41,990 nucleotides of DNA from a virus: positions 1-41,990 of IMG/VR virus record IMGVR_UViG_3300027759_000162; one strand, written 5' to 3'. Below the pieces are notes generated by a model, which was not told the DNA's origin, did no database searches, and worked only from the letters and a program-made list of their open reading frames with translations. The position numbers and the translations under genes are program-made. Shown one piece after another: positions 22,349 through 28,793 of the stretch (its first letter is position 1; every line of letters starts with the position of its first letter).

Positions 22349-22882
22349 ATGATTATTGGACTAAGCGGTTATGCACAAGCAGGAAAAGATACTGTCGCGC
22401 AAATGCTGGTGGAAGATTACGGGTACACACGCTTAGGATTTGCTGACATTATCAAGAAGGCTTGCTATTACCTAGACCCAATTATTAGCCTAGATGGAAT
22501 GCGCTTGGCTCATGCCGTGGATAAATATGGGTGGGATGAAATCAAACTATTTCCAGAGGTGCGCCGCTTGCTACAAGTCATGGGAAGCGAAGTCGGGCGG
22601 GATTTAATTGACCCGCAAATTTGGATTGAATTGACTTTATTTAATATCAAGGCTGACGATAAAATTGTAATCAGCGATGTAAGGTTTCGCAACGAAGCAG
22701 AGGAAATCAAGTGGAGACATGGGCAGATTTGGCGGATTAGCCGTATCCAAAAGGATGCGCCTATTAGTATTCATAGGTCAGAGACCGATATGGATTCATG
22801 GGATTTTGACCAGTATGTGTCAAACAATGACAGCGTTATGGACTTGAAATGGGAGATTGACAAGATTATGAGCGCAAAATGA
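22349..22882 (+). CDS. Deoxynucleoside monophosphate kinase
   Basis: A 177-residue P-loop enzyme. MIIGLSGYAQAGKDT is the Walker A (G7-T15), followed by LVEDYGYTRLGFADIIK, a Leu-Gln-x-Met-Gly-x-E-x-G-R stretch (LLQVMGSEVGRDLI) and the ISDVRFRNEAEEI segment, all typical of phage dNMP kinases of the T4 gp1 type. It would phosphorylate dNMPs to feed DNA synthesis. It matters here because a modified-base pathway would need such a kinase. It overlaps the next membrane microprotein by four bases. Confidence 0.88.
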   Translation: MIIGLSGYAQAGKDTVAQMLVEDYGYTRLGFADIIKKACYYLDPIISLDGMRLAHAVDKYGWDEIKLFPEVRRLLQVMGSEVGRDLIDPQIWIELTLFNIKADDKIVISDVRFRNEAEEIKWRHGQIWRISRIQKDAPISIHRSETDMDSWDFDQYVSNNDSVMDLKWEIDKIMSAK

Positions 22883-22980
22883 CCACATTTTTTATAGGGT
22901 TACTTGTTGGAATAATTGTTGGGCGAGCATTTGATATATGGGCTGACTGGTATGTGAAAAAGCATAAGGAACTATCCTAA
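22879..22980 (+). CDS. 33-residue membrane microprotein
   Basis: ATGA overlap with the kinase. MTTFFIGLLVGIIVGRAFDIWADWYVKKHKELS has one glycine-zipper-like membrane span (GLLVGIIVG) and a basic cytoplasmic tail. Single-span proteins like this are known as phage exclusion or lysis-control factors, but nothing here decides the role. Confidence 0.6.
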   Translation: MTTFFIGLLVGIIVGRAFDIWADWYVKKHKELS

Positions 22981-22981
22981 A

Positions 22982-23161
22982 GTGCGCGAATCGGACATAA
23001 TTAAGTGCGATTATTGTGGCGATTTAATGTTCCGCCAGCATATATCGTGCCGAGCGTGTAGTAGAATTAACAGACAATCAACGAAAGGAATCAGTCATGC
23101 TGAAACTAATCTGCGGGGGGAAATCATGGTAGGCGAGATGAAAGTGAGCGAACGGGTCTAG
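22982..23161 (+). CDS. 59-residue zinc-ribbon microprotein
   Basis: GTG start one base after the previous stop. KCDYCG...SCRACSR gives CxxC-x(12)-CxxC, then a basic tail (INRQSTKG) and an acidic end. It is a likely nucleic-acid-binding ribbon. It ends directly ahead of the transglycosylase frame. Confidence 0.65.
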   Translation: MRESDIIKCDYCGDLMFRQHISCRACSRINRQSTKGISHAETNLRGEIMVGEMKVSERV

Positions 23162-23162
23162 C

Positions 23163-23582
23163 GTCAAGTTTTTACAACGGTGTTTATCAGTAGCGGTTAT
23201 TGCCGCAAGCATCGTTGTTGCTTCACCCGCTATTGCGCAGAGTCCTAAAATTAACATCACGACTCCATATCAAGCAAAAGCACACGCCAAAATACAAATG
23301 GATTCATGGGGTTGGAAAGCCGCTAGTCAATGGACTTGCCTTGAGACGCTCTGGACAAAAGAATCCAATTGGAGACCAGCCGCCCAGAACAAAACGGCTG
23401 TAACCCAGATAAGAGGCGGTAAGCGGGTCAAACTATATGCGGGTGGTATTCCACAAATCCTTGGTCTAAATCCGTCTATCAGCGTTCCAGCCCAAATCCA
23501 ACGGGGATTTACCTATATCAAATCCCGCTATGGGTCACCATGCGCCGCTATGCATTGGTGGAACCGCCATAAATGGTACTAA
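23163..23582 (+). CDS. Secreted lytic transglycosylase-like protein, no standard start codon
   Basis: The open frame runs from a TGA at 23145 to TAA 23580-23582. Residues from 23163 read as a classic signal peptide (VKFLQRCLSVAVIAAS then IVVASPAIAQ). The mature part has LETLWTKESNWRP (likely catalytic Glu), GIPQIL and YIKSRYGSPCAAMHWWN, the SLT-type core of actinobacterial secreted transglycosylases. The frame has no ATG, GTG, TTG or CTG before codon 46. GTC stands at 23163 where GTG or ATG would be expected. A strain variant, assembly error or non-standard start are all possible. It would act outside the membrane on peptidoglycan and is separate from the late lysis cassette. Confidence 0.6.
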   Translation, partial: VKFLQRCLSVAVIAASIVVASPAIAQSPKINITTPYQAKAHAKIQMDSWGWKAASQWTCLETLWTKESNWRPAAQNKTAVTQIRGGKRVKLYAGGIPQILGLNPSISVPAQIQRGFTYIKSRYGSPCAAMHWWNRHKWY

Positions 23583-23586
23583 ACCT

Positions 23587-23696
23587 TTGACCAAACATGA
23601 CCATCTAATGACCATCTAAGGTATACAAACCAACTGGTGGTTGGTATTGTTTTCCTATCAGCCACACGGGGTTGGTAAATATCAAGGAGGCAAAAA
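23587..23696 (+). promoter_or_regulatory. Early promoter and leader E4
   Basis: Three tandem units occur at 10-11 bp spacing: TGACCAAACA (23588), TGACCATCTAA (23598) and TGACCATCTAA (23609). The second overlaps a -35 (TGACCA, 23598-23603), with -10 TATACA at 23622-23627 after 18 bases. A hairpin ACCAAC/GTTGGT (23629-23645) straddles the likely start of transcription. The leader then has CCACACGGGGTTGGTAAA and AAGGAGGCAAAAAATG as in E1. The repeat unit differs in sequence from that of E1 and E3. Confidence 0.65.
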
Positions 23697-23921
23697 ATGC
23701 AATTAGTACCAACAACAGAAAAAATCCAAATCAAGTGGTTCGTAATTAACGGCACAGAAAAATCTCGCTATTCAGGTGGAATTGGTTTTCGCGCTTGGGA
23801 AGCAACTTGCTCTTGCGGTTGGGAAACAAAAACTGGTGGTGCAATTCGCGCATCAGTACTACGAGATGTAGATTCTCACAAAATCTTTGCACATAACTAC
23901 ACTCACAAGGTAGGTGCTTAA
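23697..23921 (+). CDS. 74-residue zinc-binding protein, first gene of early operon 4
   Basis: The start is set by AGGAGG of the E4 leader. The sequence IKWFVINGTEKSRYSGGIGFRAWEATCSCGWETKTGGAIRASVLRDVDSHKIFAHNYTHKVGA has CSCGW and two spaced His (SHKIFAH), a beta-ribbon with a C/C/H/H zinc site. The ending KVGA recalls the 16707 protein (VKVGA). Function unknown; the strong leader suggests early, high expression. Confidence 0.75.
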   Translation: MQLVPTTEKIQIKWFVINGTEKSRYSGGIGFRAWEATCSCGWETKTGGAIRASVLRDVDSHKIFAHNYTHKVGA

Positions 23922-23922
23922 T

Positions 23923-24114
23923 ATGAACGCACTAGATAAAAAAATCACAGAGTTGTTCACAGTAGTTGCTTACAAGAAAAATTGGCAGGATGCGGAAACT
24001 TTCCAAAATTATGTAGCCATACGCAGTATGGTAGACCGCGGCATTTATTCACGCTCATTAGCCATTTGGCTTCTTAAAGAATCAATTGGCGAGAACAAAA
24101 AGGCGGTGGCATAA
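23923..24114 (+). CDS. Hypothetical protein, 63 residues
   Basis: ATG 23923 was chosen over an in-frame GTG (23914) that lies in the previous gene. Helical sequence MNALDKKITELFTVVAYKKNWQDAETFQNYVAIRSMVDRGIYSRSLAIWLLKESIG. No family recognised. Confidence 0.65.
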   Translation: MNALDKKITELFTVVAYKKNWQDAETFQNYVAIRSMVDRGIYSRSLAIWLLKESIGENKKAVA

Positions 24115-24115
24115 C

Positions 24116-24289
24116 ATGGATGTAAAACAACTACTACTATTTATAGAGAGCAAAATGAGTACCGCGCAAGATTTTAAAGTAGCCGCATCACGCGCAGACG
24201 ACCAAGGCGATTGGATGTTCCAACTTGGTAAGGAAGTTGCTATGCGACAAATCCTTAAAGAAATTGAACGATTGGTGGACGCAAAATGA
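24116..24289 (+). CDS. Hypothetical protein, 57 residues
   Basis: The ATG lies one base after the previous stop. [57 protein letters not shown] is a charged two-helix protein. The stop overlaps the next ATG (ATGA). No family recognised. Confidence 0.65.
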   Translation: MDVKQLLLFIESKMSTAQDFKVAASRADDQGDWMFQLGKEVAMRQILKEIERLVDAK

Positions 24290-24537
24290 GCGACACAACT
24301 TATAACGGCTGGAAAAATCGCGACACATGGAGTGTTGCTTTACATATTAACAACGATGAACCGCTATATCGCAAGGCGGTAGGATTTATGAAAGACAATC
24401 CAGACCGAGACAATCCTTACATTGGATTTATCTTAGGTATGTACATGACCAATATGGTTACGCCTGATGCTGCGGAATATATGTCAGACAAATTGGACTA
24501 TTCTGCGCTTAATGACATGATGCGCGAACTAATGTAA
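24286..24537 (+). CDS. Small phage protein of the '[10 protein letters not shown]' (DUF7249-like) family
   Basis: 83 residues beginning [35 protein letters not shown], a widely spread phage sequence pattern (YNGWxNxxTWxVALxxNND) without a known function. The C-terminal half is helical. It is the last gene of early operon 4 and is followed by two hairpins. Confidence 0.8.
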   Translation: MSDTTYNGWKNRDTWSVALHINNDEPLYRKAVGFMKDNPDRDNPYIGFILGMYMTNMVTPDAAEYMSDKLDYSALNDMMRELM

Positions 24538-24541
24538 TAGG

Positions 24542-24570
24542 TTTGCCGTAAGCCGTAATCTTACGGCAAA
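24542..24570 (+). terminator. 11-bp perfect hairpin after early operon 4
   Basis: TTTGCCGTAAG (24542-24552) pairs perfectly with CTTACGGCAAA (24560-24570) around a 7-base loop. No T-run follows. It begins four bases after the stop of the preceding gene. It is probably the 3' end structure of the operon, or the first half of a two-hairpin switch with the terminator at 24606. Confidence 0.55.
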
Positions 24571-24581
24571 GATGGAAAGGC

Positions 24582-24614
24582 ATGGGGAGCCGTTCATCCC
24601 ACAAGACCCGCTGA
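24582..24614 (+). CDS. Possible 10-residue leader peptide
   Basis: ATG with GGAAAGG just upstream, reading MGSRSSHKTR and stopping at TGA 24612-24614, the last bases of the 5' arm of the terminator. That TGA overlaps an ATG (24614) in frame with the proteasome-like gene. The plan resembles a translation-coupled attenuator. No direct evidence of translation. Confidence 0.3.
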   Translation: MGSRSSHKTR

Positions 24615-24637
24615 TGATTTGCCTCTCAGCGGGTTTT
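24606..24637 (+). terminator. Intrinsic terminator or attenuator ahead of the proteasome-like gene
   Basis: ACCCGCTGA (24606-24614) pairs perfectly with TCAGCGGGT (24626-24634), followed by TTTTGTATT. It either ends early operon 4 or, because it lies inside the 5' region of the next gene with a leader peptide across it, attenuates that gene. Confidence 0.7.
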
Positions 24638-24655
24638 GTATTGCTACCCTTAGCC

Positions 24656-25216
24656 ATGACCACACTAGCCGCGATACAAGGTGACGGCTGGGCTGTAATT
24701 GCAGGAGACTCGCAATCCTCGGATGGTGACGGATTTGCTATAAATATCCCAACAGGCAAAATCTTTAGGAACAATGAACTAATTATTGCTGGCGCAGGGC
24801 AGGTGCGTGGCATTAACCTTTTGGAACATGGCTGGGAAGCACCAGCAATTAAGTTAAAGAACATAGATAAATATGTGACCAGCATTCTAGTGCCGTCCAT
24901 CCGCAAGTGCTTTAGCATGGCGGACTATGAATACAAGCGAGATGGCGAGTCCGTGGAAAATGACAACATCTTTATTATTTGCATCCAGCACCAAATCTAT
25001 AGAATTGAATCCGACTACTCATGGGAACGAAGCGCGGACAATATCTATGTGGCTGGTTCAGGCGAGCGGTTTGCGCTTGGTGCGCTGGAAGCCATGAACG
25101 CTGGTAATGTAGACACCGTGACTCAGGCTAAAAATTACCTACGCAAAGCCATAAAAATTGCATCCAAATATGATGCCTACTCAGGTGGAGATATTAAGTT
25201 TGTAGTATCTCAATGA
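24656..25216 (+). CDS. Proteasome/HslV-like N-terminal nucleophile hydrolase
   Basis: From ATG 24656 the product begins M-TTLAAIQGDGWAVIAGDSQ. The first Thr after Met is the expected nucleophile, Asp17 (GDSQ) and Lys34 (TGKIF) match the D17/K33 pair of proteasome beta subunits and HslV, and the C-terminal IYVAGSGERFALGALEAMNAGN...ASKYDAYSGG fits the same fold. In-frame starts at 24572 and 24614 would add a hydrophobic propeptide (MICLSAGFVLLPLA) that could be removed autocatalytically. No good ribosome site precedes 24656, so the true start is open. It could act as a self-assembling peptidase or join host proteasome pathways; no ATPase partner is present here. Confidence 0.75.
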   Translation: MTTLAAIQGDGWAVIAGDSQSSDGDGFAINIPTGKIFRNNELIIAGAGQVRGINLLEHGWEAPAIKLKNIDKYVTSILVPSIRKCFSMADYEYKRDGESVENDNIFIICIQHQIYRIESDYSWERSADNIYVAGSGERFALGALEAMNAGNVDTVTQAKNYLRKAIKIASKYDAYSGGDIKFVVSQ

Positions 25217-25566
25217 AAAAAGATATTGCGGAAGCGGTACTAAATCGGGCGGGCAACTACTGTGAGGCTTGCGGGCTAAGCGGGTCGGATTTTGCTTTGC
25301 ACCATAGGCGGTTAAAGTCGCAAGGCGGTAAAGATGAGGTATGTAACCTAATCGCTGTCCATCATAAATGCCATAACCTAGGCACAAATTCAATACATAT
25401 GCGCCCTAAGGTAGCCATAGAGCGTGGACAAATAGTTCCTTCTTGGGCAGAACCATCAGCGTTTCCCCTTACACTTTCGGATGAAAGTAAGGTATTGTTG
25501 GACAACGAAGGCAATTACATACACTTGAAAGAGGGCTCAGATGGCGCAGATAGAAGTAGTTGGTAA
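25213..25566 (+). CDS. HNH endonuclease
   Basis: A 117-residue protein. CEACG (C17, C20), LHHRRLKSQGGKDEVCNLIAVHHKCHNLG with the H-H...N...H core and CNLI/KCHN zinc ligands make a clear HNH domain with structural zinc. The C-terminal 50 residues are polar and acidic. Small HNH proteins may nick DNA during packaging or replication, or be homing enzymes; with no split gene nearby, a packaging or recombination role is more likely, though terminase lies 4 kb away. ATGA overlap with the previous gene. Confidence 0.85.
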   Translation: MKKDIAEAVLNRAGNYCEACGLSGSDFALHHRRLKSQGGKDEVCNLIAVHHKCHNLGTNSIHMRPKVAIERGQIVPSWAEPSAFPLTLSDESKVLLDNEGNYIHLKEGSDGADRSSW

Positions 25567-25924
25567 TGGTGGCGGAGACGCTGAACTAAAATATATTAAA
25601 GGAAGCAAAGGCGATTTTGCTATCGCTAATCTTTCGCTTGCTGAATCACCACGCGAGTTTAAGAATGGCGAGTGGATTACAGGCGAGACAGTATGGTGGA
25701 AAGTAAGTGCAACTGGTGAGTTGGCTGAATGGATGGCTGACACACCACTTAAAGGTGTTAAGTTACTTGTTAAAGGCGAATTAAAAGCATTTGAATTCAC
25801 AGGTCGCGATGGCAACTTAAAGCAAGGATTTGAGATTAGAGCCAAAATGATTGCGGTTGTTGGTACATTAAAGCGCAAGTCAAACCCCGAGCCAAAGGCA
25901 CAGGATAACGAATGGCCATTTTAA
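25541..25924 (+). CDS. Single-stranded DNA-binding protein
   Basis: A 127-residue OB-fold protein: AELKYIKGSKGDFAIANLSLAESPR...VWWKVSATGELAEWMADT..KGVKLLVKGELKAFEFTGRDGNLKQGFEIRAKMIAVVG, ending with the acidic tip DNEWPF (residues 122-127) that recruits partner proteins. It protects ssDNA in replication and recombination and should work with RusA and the possible annealing protein. It overlaps the HNH gene by 26 bases and the next small gene by 13. Confidence 0.88.
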   Translation: MAQIEVVGNGGGDAELKYIKGSKGDFAIANLSLAESPREFKNGEWITGETVWWKVSATGELAEWMADTPLKGVKLLVKGELKAFEFTGRDGNLKQGFEIRAKMIAVVGTLKRKSNPEPKAQDNEWPF

Positions 25925-26082
25925 TAACCTCTGATGAAGTATGTGAGTTGCTAGGCATCAAGCCTAATAACCTGCATCAAATAGAACACCGCAAACAACT
26001 CAAATGGGTTGAAAAGAAGGGCAAGCGTGTCTATTACAACCGCGAGGATGTAGAGGCACTTAAAGTCAAGAGAACAAAATGA
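25912..26082 (+). CDS. Excisionase/MerR-like HTH protein
   Basis: 56 residues. ILITSDEVCELLGIKPNNLHQIEHRKQLKWVEKKGKRVYYNREDVEALK is a compact winged HTH of the HTH_17/excisionase kind. No integrase is present, so it is more likely a transcription or replication regulator than an excisionase. ATG overlaps the SSB end. Confidence 0.75.
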   Translation: MAILITSDEVCELLGIKPNNLHQIEHRKQLKWVEKKGKRVYYNREDVEALKVKRTK

Positions 26083-26180
26083 CTTGTTATTTTTGCCGTG
26101 GCGAAGGTCTATTGCAATCAGGCGAGGATTGTTTGTGTTTTACCAATTCCTGCGAATGTAAGGCTTGCAATAGTAAATGA
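26079..26180 (+). CDS. 33-residue Cys-rich microprotein
   Basis: MTCYFCRGEGLLQSGEDCLCFTNSCECKACNSK contains seven Cys among 33 residues (CxxC, CxC, CxC, CxxC), a DnaJ-like or two-zinc arrangement. ATGA overlaps on both sides. Function unknown. Confidence 0.6.
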   Translation: MTCYFCRGEGLLQSGEDCLCFTNSCECKACNSK

Positions 26181-26815
26181 AATGTAGTTCATGCCGTAGG
26201 GTAACCGAACGCTCACTATGTCCTTCTTGCTGGGATTATTCGATTGAAAGGCTTAAATCCTTTTCGTCAAAATATAAGCAACTAGAAGGCGAGATGCTTC
26301 CTGCACAGGGATATGGTGAGCGCGTAGGTGGGTCTAAGACACCGCCAATTCCAGTTAGGGTGGAAACCTTGCACCTGCGTACTGGTGGTATTAGCAAACC
26401 CCTTATGGCGCATGAAGCAAAGATTAGAATTGAACAACGACATACACGCATTACTTTTAGAGGCGAAGAACATAACCGAATTAAAATAACCTGCAAATAT
26501 CTTACAGCGCAATCAGAGTGGATTTTTACTTCGTATCAAGAAGTTGGAAAACTCGCCGCAGATATAGATTTGATAAACAAGCAAATCAATGCAGTTTTGG
26601 GGTATCGTAGTGACTTATTAACGATAGGCACCTGCCCATCAGTAGACGACAAGGGGGAAACCTGTGGCAATAAGTTACAAGTTAATCCCGCCACGCTTAC
26701 AAGTTTTGGCGATATTAAATGCCGAGCCTGTAACACGGTTTGGTCTAGTGAAAAATGGCGATTGTTAGGGCGTGTTCTAAGTGCTAACCCTGTCGGAAGC
26801 GACCAAAGTATTTAA
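26177..26815 (+). CDS. Zinc-finger protein with paired N- and C-terminal ribbons
   Basis: A 212-residue protein. The N-terminus (MKCSSCRRVTERSLCPSC) is a CxxC...CxxC ribbon. Residues 60-130 are mixed. The C-terminal part (TCPSVDDKGETCGNKLQVNP...DIKCRACNTVWSSEKWRLLGRVL) is a second ribbon with the 'CxxC..W....W..LG' pattern found in a common actinophage family placed upstream of small HTH genes. It is probably a DNA-binding regulator acting with the next gene. Confidence 0.75.
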   Translation: MKCSSCRRVTERSLCPSCWDYSIERLKSFSSKYKQLEGEMLPAQGYGERVGGSKTPPIPVRVETLHLRTGGISKPLMAHEAKIRIEQRHTRITFRGEEHNRIKITCKYLTAQSEWIFTSYQEVGKLAADIDLINKQINAVLGYRSDLLTIGTCPSVDDKGETCGNKLQVNPATLTSFGDIKCRACNTVWSSEKWRLLGRVLSANPVGSDQSI

Positions 26816-26945
26816 GGTCTCTATTCCCACCATGTACCGCTGGATTAAGCAGGATGCGATTGCGCATAAAGTGGTTAATGGCAAAAAGCACTATGACATA
26901 GACACACTACAAAATGCTTACGAAAAGCGCCACGGAAAACTATAA
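26781..26945 (+). CDS. HTH protein, 54 residues
   Basis: Starts at GTG directly after an in-frame TAA, inside the end of the zinc-finger gene (35-base overlap). LTLSEATKVFKVSIPTMYRWIKQDAIAHKVVNGKKHYDIDTLQNAYEKRHG is a clear HTH_17-type domain. The pairing of zinc-finger and HTH genes recurs in actinophages as I recall. A regulator role is likely. Confidence 0.65.
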   Translation: MLTLSEATKVFKVSIPTMYRWIKQDAIAHKVVNGKKHYDIDTLQNAYEKRHGKL

Positions 26946-27000
26946 CCGTGATAAAGTACGCAGTATCTTGGAATTGGTCTAGCCCGTTTAGGCTTGAATT

Positions 27001-27201
27001 ATGCAAATAGTTCTACATGAACTCACAGTCAAAGATATAGATGAGGCGTTGGATTACCTTCGCTTGTCTCTACAAGACTATTACGGGCATAGATTGACTC
27101 ATCAACAAAGAGAGTTTTACCTTTCAAGCGTTGATGATTTGTTAGATGCTAGGCTTACGCTTGCTGGGGGGCAAAGTGGAAATCAAATCCGTACCAATTA
27201 G
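27001..27201 (+). CDS. Hypothetical protein, 66 residues
   Basis: MQIVLHELTVKDIDEALDYLRLSLQDYYGHRLTHQQREFYLSSVDDLLDARLTLAGG is helical and acidic. It overlaps the ParB-like gene by 26 bases. No family recognised. The 55-base gap before it has no clear feature. Confidence 0.65.
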   Translation: MQIVLHELTVKDIDEALDYLRLSLQDYYGHRLTHQQREFYLSSVDDLLDARLTLAGGQSGNQIRTN

Positions 27202-27946
27202 TGGTCTAGTTTTTGACCCTAACAATGCGCGTAAGCACTCGCCTAAAAACTTAAAGGCTATTGCTAGTTCCTTAGAAAAGTTTGGACAACGCAAACCTGT
27301 TGTTGTACATAATGGCGTAATCATTGCCGGTAATGGAACAGTTGAAGCCGCTCGTTCATTAAAATGGACAGAGATAACTATTACGGAAGTGCCTACCGAA
27401 TGGGATGTGGCTACCGCTAAAGCATATGCAATTGCAGATAATCGCACCGCTGAATTAGCGGAATGGGATACGCCTATACTTGTAGAGCAATTGTTGGAAA
27501 TGGAAGATGAAGGCTACGACTTAAAAGAATTTGGTTTTGATGACGGCATTATGGAGTCTTTACAAAAAGACATAGATGAAGCCAACAATATGCAACAACA
27601 AGCATACTCAAACAAAATGAATATTCCACAGTATGAAATTGTTGGCGAGGAACCACCCCTTACGGAGTTATACAACGCATCAAAGGCTAACAACTTAAAG
27701 CAACAAATTGATGAAAGCAACTTACCAAAAGACATAAAAGAGTTTTTAACAATAGCGGCTAACCGCCATGTGCAATTTGATTACAAGCAGATTGCTGAGT
27801 TTTATCCGCATCAGTCACCTGAGATACAACATCTTATGGAAGAATCAGCATTGGTTATCATTGATGCTGAGGATGCAATTCGTAATGGGTACGCTAACTT
27901 CCTTACTACCATCACAGACCTAGAACAAATGGATGGTAATGAGTAG
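27176..27946 (+). CDS. ParB-like N-terminal-domain protein
   Basis: GTG at 27176 follows GGGGGG; the in-frame ATG at 27146 lies inside the previous gene. In the 256-residue product, VFDPNNARKHSPKNLKAIASSLEKFGQRKPVVVHNGVIIAGNGTVEAAR is the ParB/Srx nucleotide-binding fold with the GNGT box. Next comes AIADNRTAELAEWD, known from ParB-methyltransferase phage proteins, then a helical C-terminus. In phages this type is often linked to base modification or acts as a nuclease/NTPase rather than in partition. No parA gene or centromere-like repeat is seen. Its neighbours are the glycosyltransferase and terminase. Confidence 0.8.
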   Translation: MEIKSVPISGLVFDPNNARKHSPKNLKAIASSLEKFGQRKPVVVHNGVIIAGNGTVEAARSLKWTEITITEVPTEWDVATAKAYAIADNRTAELAEWDTPILVEQLLEMEDEGYDLKEFGFDDGIMESLQKDIDEANNMQQQAYSNKMNIPQYEIVGEEPPLTELYNASKANNLKQQIDESNLPKDIKEFLTIAANRHVQFDYKQIAEFYPHQSPEIQHLMEESALVIIDAEDAIRNGYANFLTTITDLEQMDGNE

Positions 27947-28793
27947 AAAGTTTGCCGTATTTATTTTGACACACGGCAGACCCGATAACATCAAGACATT
28001 ACATATGTTGGAAAGATGTGGTTGGACTGGCAAGACCTACATTGTTATAGATGATGAAGATGCCCGAGCGGATGAATACTTTACTCGCTACGGAGACATG
28101 GTATTGCAATTCAATAAAAAAGAAATTGCAGACCAAATAGATGATGCTGATACATCAGGTGACCGCAGGGCAATTATTTATGCGCGTCACGCATCTCAGA
28201 CTATGGCTAAAGACCTTGGTTATGACTATATGTTGCAACTGGATGATGACTATGCAGACCTGCGATACCGATTTGTTAAGAACGGCACGCTGACTTCGTT
28301 TAGGGTTAAAGATTTTGATTCGCTTGCTGAGGCTACGCTGAAATTTCTTGATGATAGTAATGCGCTTACTGTGGCGTTTGGTCAAGGCGGAGACATGATT
28401 GGCGGCATCAACAGCCCTAATTACAAGCGCGGATTGCAACGCAAGGCTATGAATAGTTTTTTTATACGCACAGATAAATACTGTGACTTTAAAGGCAAGA
28501 TAAATGATGATGTTAATTTATACACAGTTTACGGCGCACAAGGCGAACTTATATTTACATCATTTCATGTTAATGTTTTGCAGTTGGCTACACAAACCAA
28601 CCAAGGCGGTATGACTGAACTCTATTTAGAGGAAGGTACATATGCCAAAAGTTTCTACTCGGTAATGATGGCACCATCTTGTGTCAAGATTTACCCTATG
28701 GGTACTGCGAACAGGCGTTTGCACCATAAAGTAGATTGGCGTTACGCTGTACCAAAGATAATCAACCAAAAATATCGGAAGGCAATAGTATGA
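27939..28793 (+). CDS. TAGT-like glycosyltransferase
   Basis: A 284-residue protein from ATG 27939 (a second ATG lies at 27933). FAVFILTHGRPDNIKTLHMLERCGWTGKTYIVIDDEDARADEYFTRYGDMVLQFNKKEIAD is the opening of the TET-associated glycosyltransferase (TAGT) group as I know it, with a later YMLQLDDDYADLRYRF (DDD, a GT-A-type DxD metal site) and DKYCDFKGKINDDVNLYT. In that family it transfers sugar to hydroxymethylated DNA bases. No TET/JBP oxygenase or hydroxymethylase is visible in this phage, so the acceptor is unknown. The neighbouring epimerase could supply the sugar nucleotide. It overlaps both neighbours. Confidence 0.7.
   Translation: MSRKFAVFILTHGRPDNIKTLHMLERCGWTGKTYIVIDDEDARADEYFTRYGDMVLQFNKKEIADQIDDADTSGDRRAIIYARHASQTMAKDLGYDYMLQLDDDYADLRYRFVKNGTLTSFRVKDFDSLAEATLKFLDDSNALTVAFGQGGDMIGGINSPNYKRGLQRKAMNSFFIRTDKYCDFKGKINDDVNLYTVYGAQGELIFTSFHVNVLQLATQTNQGGMTELYLEEGTYAKSFYSVMMAPSCVKIYPMGTANRRLHHKVDWRYAVPKIINQKYRKAIV

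Noticed and set aside
25912-26082. Excisionase-like gene as a sign of lysogeny
   Set aside because: No integrase, repressor or attachment-site-like repeat was found anywhere in the genome, so the HTH protein is better read as a regulator.
27176-27946. ParB-like protein as evidence for a plasmid-like partition system
   Set aside because: No ParA ATPase and no array of inverted repeats that could serve as a centromere. The neighbours are modification and packaging genes.
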